Of a stretch of DNA of 64,000 bases, positions 13,364 through 24,405 are shown in pieces (within the stretch, counting starts at the first letter, position 1; each line of letters begins with the position of its first letter). The position numbers and the translations under genes were made by a program. Location: positions 4,596,001 to 4,660,000 of the forward strand of contig SMMW01000584.1 in the NCBI GenBank assembly GCA_004794655.1. The letters are read 5' to 3'. The notes beneath the pieces were generated by a model. It was not told the origin of the DNA. It saw nothing but the letters and a program-made list of their open reading frames with translations, and ran no database searches. The DNA comes from Marisa cornuarietis (Eukaryota > Mollusca > Gastropoda > Architaenioglossa > Ampullariidae).

Positions 13364-16300
13364 CGCGCGTGTGCGAGAATAAAAGTCCAGTAAAGACGTA
13401 TTTCAAAGACCACAGACCACAGTGACGATTGACATCACAATGTTGCTTTAACATATTCTGATTTTGTTTATTTGTTTTAAAGCTGTAGTGCTTCAACTCT
13501 GGAAATGTAGCTCGGTGCACGGTGGGAAGCAGGCAAGACTAGGTATTTTCTGACTGGTTTCTCTCTGCTAGTGCAGTACCCGCCTCTCACTGTATCGCAC
13601 ACAGAACTTATTTTCTCGTTGGTCCGAGAAGTTAGAGCAGCAGCGAGATCGCAACATCCAGACATCGGCGTCGTTAGCGCACAAACCTCGTCATTTCCCG
13701 CATCCCGGGAATTCACGCAACGCCACCATGCGGTATGACTGTTTCTAAACCCGCGTTTGTTCCTCGTAAGACAGAAACCGTGAAATGAACTTTTCAAGCT
13801 GGACTACATACTCCCATACAGCATTTTAAAATAGCAAAAATTAAAATAAAATAAACAGCTCTAAAAGAATAAAACAAACAAACAAACAAACAAACAGACA
13901 AAAATCGAGACCGAAGCAGCTGGTTTGCATCCCTTTCTCCGCTGCTTTGAAGCCCACTTGGTGATGAGCAAAAGATTGTTGGCTGTCTCCACACTTGAAC
14001 GAAGCAAGTAAAACTAAAGGTTCAGCTCGGTCACAAGACTAGATTGCCTCCACGCATGAGGGGAAAATATTGGTACACGGCGAAGGCTGCTACGACTGCG
14101 CCTAGCAACATAATGCCGACATAGTGGTCCTGAAGTGTAGAATGATGCGTGCATGTCCCTTGATACTTGCAGCTGCACGAAATGGTGGGAGGGGGTACCA
14201 CCTTTCCCCAGTAACTCCTACACCCTGGCATTAGAGACACATCCTACAGTACTATGTAACGCTCTCTCTCTTATACACACACACATGGGCGCGCGCGCGT
14301 GCGCCATATACACACATCCTGAAGAATTTCGCAATTCGCACGCACGCACGCATCCCATACAACTTCCACACATAGACGTCACAGACAAAGTCTACACAGA
14401 GACATCACAGAGAAATGGGAGGCAACATCCAGATCCCTGCCTTCTCTCATATCAACAACATGGAGGTTCAAATTGAAGAGCCAGGACATGTAATTAGGAA
14501 TAATGTGGGCTGAAAAGAGATCCCAACTGTGCCTGCGTGCTGGGTATTGCGCGTGTTTTTTTTTTTTATAAACCACATCAGCGGCTGTGCCTCAATTTTT
14601 TTTTTTTTGCTTGTGTGTTAGCCATTGCACCGTGAGGACATTACCAGAGAAATAACGTGTACTCTTAGCGCTGACTTGAGCCGTAAGACAGTTCAATCGC
14701 CCATGACCCATAGAGTGTTCTCCCTTCCTTCCCTCAATCCTTCCTCTCTGCCCTAAAAACGAGGTTTCTGCAGACACACCAGAACTCTAACATCCAGGAA
14801 TTAATAATCATAAAATAGCATGCCAGAAACCTTGTCATTTAGGCCAAGAACCGCCATGAAGGAGTCTGGCACGGCAATCATTCGACGAGCAGAACAGACA
14901 CTTTAGAGTATACAGCATTGAAAACTACATTTTGAACGCAGAATTTCCGTAAAAAAGCATACCGCATAAAACTACAATACGAACGCAGACCTTTGATGAA
15001 GAAGATGCAGAACAGAGTTTCATTACGTTTAAAATTCATTGCATGGAAACCTGACCACAACGCCGTTGTACATTTAGTGATTAGTGTGCAGTGTGGAAGA
15101 ATGTTACGCTAGTATTCGGCAAACGACTAGTCACATAGGAGATTACAAAAAGATAGCACGCACGCGAATAACAAACAGCATGCAGTCATATTAAACTATG
15201 TTCCACAGACACTGAGTGCATCAGTATCAGTAGCCTCATCAAGAGAATTGTTTAGCAGGAATGCAATGTAGCTCTGATGGACAAGGCGGGACAAAGTGCT
15301 AGTCTCCTGTCCGAAGGGGCATCTGGACAAAACGGAGGCCAGAAAAGAGAAGGAGCTGTTTACCAGGGTTAGTGGAACTGGCCTGTGAATGACTCTTTAC
15401 CCCCTCCCATCTGATCAGGCCATTTTTATACCCTTCCCTTCTCCTTCCCTGTGCCCTGCGTTCGATCGGTTTGTCAGCAATAAACGAAGTTGGCGGGTTT
15501 TGCAGGCTGGAGCTGGAGAAATCCGACCAGAAGGACTACAGGGGCATAGAGTAGCTTATACCACTATCAGCCATCAGCTCATACATACACACACGCGCGC
15601 GCGACCGAATGCACATTAAGAAATATAACACAAGAAAGAATCCAAAGGGTTAGAAAGGAGTGAAAAAAAATTGAGGGAGAAAAGAAGAAAGAGGGCGAGA
15701 GACATGGAAACAAAAAGACAAACGTTTACTGAGAAGAAAAAAAATGAGTGGGTGAAAGACTTTATTGCCGGTGTGCTGAAGCTAACAGACTTTGCAAACC
15801 AGACTTCCTTTCCTTTATGGTCACACCGAGCGCAGATCCATGAAGAAAAACGTCGAGCGAAGTTCCACGTGCAGGCGGCAGGAGCATCAGAAAGTCAGCG
15901 ACAACTATAGGGCTAGTAGGCAGTAGCAGACTTTGCAGACTATGGTCAGGCTACACTGCATCAAAGCCAGAAGCTGTCTGCGGACAACAATCGACCTCTT
16001 CTTCCATTCCCTAGAGAATCTAAAATTGGTCACCAGTCCAAAAAGGGTGTTCATTGAAGCTCCCTTGATCTTCCACCCTGCTTCCTTTCTCTCTTCTTCT
16101 CTCTTTCTCGTGTCTGTGTACCTCCTTTGGCCCGATCGCATCTACACAACAAGGACTCAAATGCTAATGATTTCAAAGAACCCATTTTTCTATTCTGAAA
16201 TCTTCCGTAGAAATTATGGTAGCTTTTAAATGATCGAGGTTGAGATTTTTAAATACACCATTTTGGTGTGATTCAGGTTCTGTAACGATTTTGTGTGGTT

Positions 16301-19300
16301 GAGGGTCTGTAAGGTATTCCAGCCTTAAACAATGTTTTCCCTTGGCTTTATCAAACTAGTTTTTTTCCCTTGAAGGAACGAAGTATTCTGACAAGCAAAG
16401 TTATAAACAAATTTAAAAACACTGAAGTAGACATTTTAACTTCGGAAGAGAGCTGCATTAACTGTTTCCACAAAACTACTGTTCTCGCTGAGATCCCTTC
16501 CTCCCGAGGCACATAAGTCAGATTGATATGTAATGGGCTTTCTCCTACGAGTTTATCTTAAGAGCTGTTTACATTAGTGCTTGGGTCCCCGCTGGTGTCT
16601 TTTCCGGTTTTCAAAATACCACCTGATAATGATATTTGTATTTTCCTGATAATGATATTTCTATGTTCCCCCAGTTGGCTTTTCTTTGTTTGCTGAGATC
16701 GGTTAATACGCCTTTACGTTTTACTAACATACACGTGTTTGGGCTTGGGCGTGGACGTGCGTTAATTAAAGTACAATAACTATCAGAGAGAATGCGCTGA
16801 AAGCTGTAATACGATGAACATTTAGGGTCGAAGGACTGAGATGTACGTCAGATCCTAGCAGTTCTGGCTAAATGTTTTTCGCGAAGGTTTCCGCAAACAC
16901 GCATTAGAGCCAGAGAACACGTGGCCGGAATGAAAACACCAATAAAAGCAACTGACTGCCAAATGGCAGGTGAAACTCGTAGAACTGACATTTATTTCGT
17001 CCACAGATCAACACTTTTACCTTGTCAACGGTCGTTAATGAAGAAAGTATGGAGTTGCAGAACAAAGATTTGCACGTAAAGCTAACAGCCTTAGTAGCCC
17101 TCGGTTTTGTGTGCAGTAATGACTTCAAAATGTTGTAAAGGGCGTTGGGCAGACACTCTACTAAACTGTTCTCTATTTTCAACATATCTCCCAACCATCT
17201 CTTCCTCCTCCTTCTCTGTCCTTTGTAAATTTTTTTAAAGTTTATCTTTCACATAAAGTTTTTTTGTTTCAAAATGAAATTCGTTGATTTTCTGCTGTGC
17301 TGGCCAGGTACAACACCATCACTAGGCACTTTATAAGCAAAAGTATTTCTTACTGGGCGACAGTAGCTGTCTTTGGGTTCTAAGGTACTTCTTGAGAACT
17401 GACAGCATTCTCTAGATCCGTTGTGAGATAACTCGTACCAATTGCTCTTACTCCATTACCACAAGTCATAGTGGTACCCTGGCAGATTGTGAGACTGAAT
17501 TTCAAACTTAGCTCGTTATTCTTGTGGATGTGTTTTCACCCAGATTTAGTTGCCAAGCAATGTTTGCTTAAGTATTCATGAGAACTGATAGCCGTATCTT
17601 TAGGTTTCGTGTGAGCTCACACTGGACGGTTTCGTGGATGTGGTAGGTCCTTGTGTAAGAAGTAGTAACTTTTTCCACGATAATATTGGATGCAGATCAC
17701 TATGATTATGATAATGATGGTGTCATTAATGTTGTAGAAACTTTTGTAGCTCCTTTTGTAATATACTTCTATATGAATGACTATGATAGATGCCGCCTTT
17801 AAAATCCTTTCCATAGTCAGAATTTTCTAGAAAGACACGATTTTCGAAACTAAGGTATGAACTAAGGGCATTTCGCTGAAAGATTAATTCTATAACACCT
17901 TCATTTGTGTCATTCCTGTCCGATATTCTGATTCTCTGTTACTTGGCCCGGGTTAGGGTTTGACGGAGGCAATGAACTGTATTCTCGACAAATGTTCGTG
18001 CTGGATATCCTGCATCTGCATCTGGCACTGTCAGCATCATAGGGTGGTTGGGAAAGAGCTTTTCCCTGATGATGATTTCTTACTGGGTGTGGATGGGGGT
18101 GACAAAACTTTTTCAGGAGAAACCGGATTCGACGTCATAAGGTCACGGCCTTCACATGGGACGGCTGCTTGACTCTGTTATTGTCATGTCTTACTGAAAC
18201 TTTGTCTAGACTTTAGAGCTACACATTATTGTTTTCTGAACCGGCTGCCCTGCTTAGTCCCTTGCGCACACAAACTTGATGCTGGAAATGACTGGTCAGC
18301 TTGGCTCTGGCATTGTGACGCACACAATAGCGGCGCCCGCGTGACGTTCCTCACGACCTAAAGTGGTTTGTCTTCAGCTGAGTAGCAGAAAAACTTTGTA
18401 AAAGTTACCGGAGCTTCGACTTATGCAGACATGTCACTAGCTGTTGGAACACACCTTCCTGGCCATACCTAAGATAAAATTCCCCCGTAACATTAGGCTC
18501 GTTGTCAGTCGTGCTCACAATCATATTACATCGCACGTGACATTCGCTTCCAGACAGCGCTTTCTGAAAAACAAAATAATCTTGCCCCGGAGATTGAGCA
18601 AAAGTCATCGATTGTCATAACGACTACGCAGCTGGTGCTCCGTTTAGCCATAATTACACAGCAGATACAATGGAAGATAATACTGCATCGTCCCTGTGTC
18701 AATGGTGTCCAAAGTGTTTACGATCCTAAACACAAAACAATGGCACAGCACCTTTTCACTCAAACTGTTGATTTACACAAAGACGTGCGATGTCTGTAAC
18801 ACATAAATAAAACAAACCCCCCAACCCAAATACAAAGCATCTAGGCATAGTCAATGACTTGAGGTATGCTTCATCTGACTACGTGTAAAGGCAAAGAGTG
18901 TTTGCTTTCTGTTGTAACATTTACGAGATAACAATCTCAAAAAATAAATAAACAGGGGTTGTCGTTCACAATGCGGTTCGAGGAAACAGCGCCCGGGTGC
19001 GCACGCATGCGTGCACTCACGCACGCACGCGCACACAATCTGCATTCTGCACAGATACATTAATATGCTCTCATGATGACGAAAAAGCATTGCCCTACTG
19101 GTTTACACATGTATGTAGTTTCTTACTAACGCTTTTTCATACCTCTGGCGCTATAGCTAGGTTAGAGTATCTACTCTTATTTATCTATGTTTATGAGAAA
19201 CGTGCGGACGTGTTGGCCAAGACACCAGACTGTGGCTTTTAGCGAATCTGCGAATGAATGATTTTCAGTAGAGTCACCCACATGTCAAAATCGGTGAACA

Positions 19301-19327
19301 GACGTCACCCCGACGTCTTCGGTTAGA

Positions 19328-19424
19328 GTGTGCCTGACGTCGAGGACCAGCGAGGGTCTGACGTTCCCACAGGTGTGTGCCTCATGCTGAGGACCAACGA
19401 GGGTCTGACATTCGGACAGGTGTG
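19328..19424 (+). repeat. Two-copy tandem duplication of about 46 bp
   Basis: GTGTGCCTGACGTCGAGGAC and GTGTGCCTCATGCTGAGGAC (19328 and 19375) are each followed by CA(G/A)CGAGGGTCTGAC and then ACAGGTGTG. Confidence 0.8.
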
Positions 19425-22266
19425 GTCTAGAGCCAAGTACAGTTGGGGCGAAGCTGAGCGTCCTCTTCTTTGCGCCTACTGCAAAGAAATAACACGTCTG
19501 CTTTATTTGCAAAATAGTGGCAGCTGTTTATAAAACAGTGCACTCCGGAGATGAAGAGAGGCAATTTTCTGGTCCAGCGTGAGAGCAAACACTTTCAGAC
19601 TGGCCAGCGCATGTGTACTTTGATAAATTTGGCTCCTCGAGAACTTGTTTAATATTGTATGTTACTCTGTAAATAAGAGGAACTTGGTTTATTATTAAAA
19701 AATAATGTGCTTTATTCATCGTAGCTTACAACACATGAACATTGTTTCTTCTTGTAAATAACAATTGGAGAATCCCTTCAAGGAGCAGGCTGCCCTTACA
19801 ATATGACATACTAGCGCTTTTGATGTCTTTAAACGGAACCGGGCGGTCTGTGGGAATAATGATTAAGATATGTTCAGAAATGTTTCTCATATTCAGACGA
19901 AATATTTCGTTATAAACCACCCATGATCATTATTTATTTTGACACAAATATTGTTTTAGAAATATATTACAAATAATTTTATTCCTTGCGGCTCCAAACC
20001 TTTTGTTGTACAGCTGTGCGGTAGACATTCCTGAAAAGAAATTCTTAAGTTTGAGGTATTAATTCTACTTAGTTCTTCTCCTAAAAGCCTCCAGTCATTT
20101 TGCTATATTTCTTTGTTTTCTGTTTCTCGTTTTTGAGGATGCTTCTTTTGCTTCAGAGTCTTCCATACATTAACATCTAAAACAAGAGCGAAAACCAGAC
20201 CTTGTCAGATCTTGATAATTCTTTTGATAGGCCGATGATTCTTGCGAGGAACCCTAAGAGGCAAGCATCCGACCAATTAAAAAAAAAAAGTAAAAAAAGA
20301 AGCTGTTTGGGTAAACATAATCATTCTTGCCAAACATCATCACGCAAAAATAATTTGTTTTACCTCGTTTTAAATTTAACGTTAGTTTTGTTGGGGAAGA
20401 AAACTTTGCTTTTGCTAGGGCCTAGGCAGGAAAAACCCATACTATTTATATCGCACACAGACGGGATGATAAAATGATTAATTGTTTTTATAGCAGAGTT
20501 AAAAAACTGCCTGCATGCTTTGTTAAGTGTAAGCGATTTACTGCAGGATAGCTAGCAGCCTCGAGTGTCGAGGCAGAAGACTAATACGGAGGGAAAGTGA
20601 ACGGAGACTCGGTGGCGGAAAGAGGAGAGAGAGAGAGGATAAAGCCAGCACAGCAGTTTCTTGCAGCAGCACTAACTTTTAGACACACGGACACCCTGCG
20701 TTTCAACATTCCCCCACCCGCCACAGCAAATGCCCAAACCTCCAACAACCTTAATTACAAAAAAGGAGCCTTGGGGAGAGAAAACCCCGTTTGCACCACT
20801 TTTCTTGCGCATTCCAAGCATCCAGTAGCATCTGCCAAAGTTTAGACCTGCCACCCTGCACGCGCCGGGCAAAGAGCGGCAGGGCTGAGGGAAGGGGGAA
20901 GAGATGAGGGGGCATTGGAAGGATGGGGGTAACAGAGAAAAGCTAGTTGCACGAAACCAGAAACACGTAACATCGCCGTTTCCAAAGTTGGACATTTCGT
21001 GCTTTGCATTAGCGCAGATCAAGAGAAAGTTTTGAAGTCACAGTACACAAGTTGGGGGCCCCCCTAACGCCCGGAGAAACAGAACGCAGCACGAGCCCTT
21101 GTGGTTAGGTATCTCCTCGTGGCTTGAAGTACTAAGGAGCCGAGGCTTGTGAGCCTGGTCCAGCCTTGGGTACAGACAGCACGTTCTGCAAGTTTTGAAA
21201 ACTAATCTCTGGATAATCAGCTGTACGGCGGGCGCACAGTGTCTTTATTTTACAATGGGTTTTGAGCGAGGGTAGTGGAAGCATCTACAGCCAGCTTGTG
21301 AGTGAACGAGAGAGTGAGAGAGAATGAGAGAGATAGGACAGACAATGGAGTAAAGTGCGATTCATTTGACAGCAGAGTCAATAACAGAATGCCCGTAATA
21401 ATTCAGGTAAATTTACAAAATGTAAATGAAACAAAGGCAAACAAAAGTTGGGAAATGTCCCACTAATGGCCGCTATTTCCTTCCTCATCCCCTCACATAA
21501 TCCCCCATCCTACTGCCACTATCCACTCTTGTCCCTGATAATTACAGGCTCACGAGATCCTTTTCTCCTGAGATGCCAAGGTCATTTCACGGAAAACAAA
21601 ATCCACCGAAATCGAATATAACTCATTTCGATTAGATGGAACTGGGCGGGTGGTAGCGATCCATTAGAGGGCAAAGTGTGCACTGCTTAGCTATTTTGCC
21701 GTCAGGTATTCAGTAACTTTTGGACAAAAGCTGAAGAGCACATTCAGCACAGTCCGACTCTCAAAAGTCACTGGAAATCTCCTTGAGATAACCTGACAGT
21801 TGTTACAGTCACCCCATGCCTGGCCGAGGGTGGGAGAGGGGTAGCTAGGGGTCCAGGGGAAGATGGCAGGTGTGCCTGCTGAGGCCTGGTTAAGCCATTG
21901 TCTGCTGTCGTTTGGATTCATCGTCAAGCACAGGTACTAGAAAGGAACCAAAATTTGGAGAACCGCTATGTCGGAGGGCTGAGCGCGGGGGAGGAGGGAG
22001 AAGAAACAGAAGCGCTTAGGACGAGGTGAGGTTGGGGGAAGGGGGAAGGCCGTGAATAACCAGTAAACGATGTAAACTGAAACTAGTAAGCAGACAATTT
22101 TTCACAGTGTTATTCGAAGAAGAAGACGTTAAATACATTAGTACTAAATATAGAATTTTAAAAAATGAGTTAAGATTTGAAAGGGGAGGAAACTGGGGAG
22201 AGAAAGAGAGAGGAAATCAAAGGAAGAGAACGGAACAGAGGATAGGACCAAAGAGACTACACTTAA

Positions 22267-22282
22267 AGGATAACCCGATTGC
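22267..22282 (+). repeat. Left terminal inverted repeat of transposon copy A
   Basis: AGGATAACCCGATTGC, immediately inside TTAA. It matches the inverted right end (AGGACAAGCCGAGTGC) at 13 of 16 positions. Confidence 0.8.
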
Positions 22283-22425
22283 TCAGCAAATATCGCTGGA
22301 AACAGAGCATAAATTATTATAAAAACATATTCTGGTGGTATTTTATTACAAAGAGGCACGAGAGATTTTATATTAATATTTTTCTCATGCGCTCACCTGG
22401 ATTTGTCGAGAAAAACAGAAAGTGA

Positions 22426-22838
22426 CAAAAGGGAAGTATTTCTAAAAAAAAGCATTGTCAGCATGAGCTGAATTCGAAGAAAAAAGATGCAATCATCGGT
22501 AAAAGAAAACTGACTAGAACAGAATGTGCTGTTTCTGAATGTTCTTTTCGACACTTAGGTGGAGTTAGTTTGTACTCATTTAGGAAATCCTAAAGATAAG
22601 GGCGATAAATACCAGTGGATTAACTTTGTTCGGAGTTATGTATGTACAGATCAAATCTCTCTGCTTTGTTCAAACGTTCCGTACGGACTTCGTTCCCACA
22701 CCATACTCAAGAATTTGCTTAAAACATTTTAAAATCGATTGTTATCCAGTCACTTATACAATACAAGCAAGCAAGTTTTGGACTTTCCATAAAACGAAAA
22801 GATCTTCCTACAGTAGTACTTACTATACAAAAACATGA
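22426..22838 (+). pseudogene. Frameshifted THAP (C2CH) zinc-finger domain of the transposase in copy A
   Basis: THAP domains are DNA-binding zinc fingers with pattern C-x(2-4)-C, a conserved Trp, then C-x2-H. Here the first two Cys codons are at 22525 and 22540 (TECAVSEC), the Trp at 22616 (KYQWINF), and the C-x2-H-F motif at 22716-22730 (ICLKHFKIDCY, like the family's C..HF..DCF). The pieces lie in three different frames: one open from 22426 to a stop at 22591, a second open from 22589 to 22729, and a third from 22626 to 22838. At least two frameshifts have therefore accumulated. The spacing between the second and third Cys (about 57 residues) is slightly long for the family, perhaps from small insertions. 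It cannot encode a working protein as it stands. Confidence 0.72.
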
Positions 22839-22854
22839 GCTGTTAAAACCAACT

Positions 22855-23085
22855 ATGACTGTTGGTAAAAAGCTTAAACAAAGATCAAGCCCCCAGATAT
22901 GCAACATCGAGAGTTTCTACGCCCTCTGGTCTACAAGTAACATCGTGACAGTCACAAACACATCATCAGTTGTATCCTTATCCGGTACAATGGTAAAAAC
23001 AACTGACAGTGTGAGGGTACGATTGATATGCGAGCTCAAAACAGCTAAAAAGAGAACTGAGGGTGATAAACCTATGAGGAGCTAA
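22855..23085 (+). pseudogene. Post-THAP remnant of the transposase in copy A
   Basis: This open stretch contains TVTNTSS and TMVKTTDSVR, which recur as TVTNTSS and TMVKTTESVR in copy B at 53482-53694 on the opposite strand. The shared frame lies downstream of the THAP segment in both copies, so it is probably transposase linker sequence. I recognise no catalytic motif. The start ATG is arbitrary, since the true start would lie upstream of the THAP finger. Confidence 0.55.
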
Positions 23086-23853
23086 AACGGGAGCACGTGA
23101 GAGTATCAGAGAGTAAATAGTAAATTTCGCATGCAGCTAAATGAGGAAAAAATACATTTTTACATCAATAAACATGTTGCAAACTATTGTTATATTTTCA
23201 ATGGTAAAAAAGTCATTATCAGCAGTCAGCTGTTACTAAAATAAAAATCCAATGCTTAATTACCCATCTATCAAATAAGAAAAATTACAGACAAGCACAC
23301 ATTTGAAATATGTTTATATTGTATTAACAATAATGGTACACATGGAAAAATTAACTCAAATGTGCTCACTTAGTAACAGACAAGCAATAATAATAATACA
23401 ACATAGACTGCAATGTCTGTGATTGTTGTCCATAAAATTCTGATCTGGAGACGATTTACCTACCAGTCTGTTGAATTCGGTTTGGAGATTTTCATTATTT
23501 TTTTAAAACTTGAATCAAAGCTTCTACAAATCTGTAGGGCTCTATTCCAAAATCGGCATTGCAATTTTTAGGGCAAAAAAATTCTTGAACACGACAGCCT
23601 GAGCGATATTTCTTCATTTGACTTAAAGACATGCACATATTTCTTTAACCAAGCCACGATCAGTGTTGCAAATACTACTTGCCCATAAGAAAACGCTTCA
23701 GTATGGGAGAGTAATTTTCCCGCTTTCCTAGTGGCAGGTGAGAATGCCGATATTTGAAGGCTTATATCTTTAAAATTAAGCATAATTATGTAATCATATT
23801 TGGGGAATTGTTATTTTAAAATGAACTTAACCCCATCATAAAGAAAAAATGTT

Positions 23854-23869
23854 GCACTCGGCTTGTCCT
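23854..23869 (-). repeat. Right terminal inverted repeat of transposon copy A
   Basis: Reads AGGACAAGCCGAGTGC on the minus strand and is followed on the plus strand by TTAA at 23870-23873. Confidence 0.8.
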
Positions 23870-24269
23870 TTAAGAAAGGAGAAGGTAATCCGAATGAGTC
23901 ATCACTGTCGGAATACCTATGTTGCAAGCTGCGTCTCGAGTGTACCCCCTTCCTTCCCCCCTTTTTTGCAGTTAACTTTCTTTTTTCACGTTTTCTTGCT
24001 TTGCTGCTTGTCAGACCGTGAAGTTGCAAAAACTGCAATCGACTATATTCAGAAAGCATCCAGCAAGGACCCCATCACGGAAACCGACGTATAAAACACG
24101 TAATCACACATCAGAGACCACCCAGGATGTCTCAGCACCTCTGATGTCTTCAGAACTGTACTATAGAGACTTGATTGCGTACGTCACATATATATATATA
24201 CAATCCTGGTCTACATTTTCTTATTATGAAGAAAATATATTTGCATCTTCGCACAGCAGAGCACACCCA

Positions 24270-24405
24270 TACTCAAGCGCGCGCGCGTGCGCACACACAC
24301 ACACGCAAGCACACACATACCTAGACATACATTCTACTTTGAAACAGATACGCTTATATATATATATATATTCTCTCTAGCACATGCATTCACACGCCCC
24401 CACGC
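24270..24405 (+). repeat. Compound GC/CA/TA simple-repeat cluster
   Basis: GCGCGCGCGTGCGC, then CA-rich DNA, and (TA)n at about 24355-24371; a shorter (TA)n lies at 24189-24202. Confidence 0.8.

Larger units (their letters stand above)
12229..22262. other. No gene recognised
   Basis: About 10 kb of unique-looking DNA with scattered simple repeats (13319, 14276-14303, 15589-15603, 19008-19034) and the duplication at 19328. No exon with a recognisable domain was found. Confidence 0.6.
22263..23873 (+). mobile_element. Kolobok-like DNA transposon, copy A (decayed), with TTAA target duplications
   Basis: The element body is 22267-23869, about 1.6 kb, with TTAA on both sides (22263-22266 and 23870-23873). 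Terminal inverted repeats of about 16 bp start AGGATAACCCGATTGC on the left and, reading inward from the right, AGGACAAGCCGAGTGC. The coding strand is +. Near the left end a THAP zinc-finger reading frame is broken by frameshifts. TTAA duplication alone would also fit piggyBac, and THAP alone would also fit P elements (which make 8-bp duplications); the two together are the combination known for Kolobok transposases. No catalytic core is recognisable, so this is a defective, internally deleted copy. A second, inverted copy lies at 52409-54008. The superfamily assignment is inference; the repeat pair, TIRs and TTAA flanks are seen directly. Confidence 0.8.

Noticed and set aside
23568..23783. 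71-codon minus-strand frame with a counterpart in copy B
   Set aside because: Similarity to copy B at about 52490-52700 is explained by the shared transposon DNA; it runs antisense to the THAP frame and the counterpart is broken, so independent coding is not supported.
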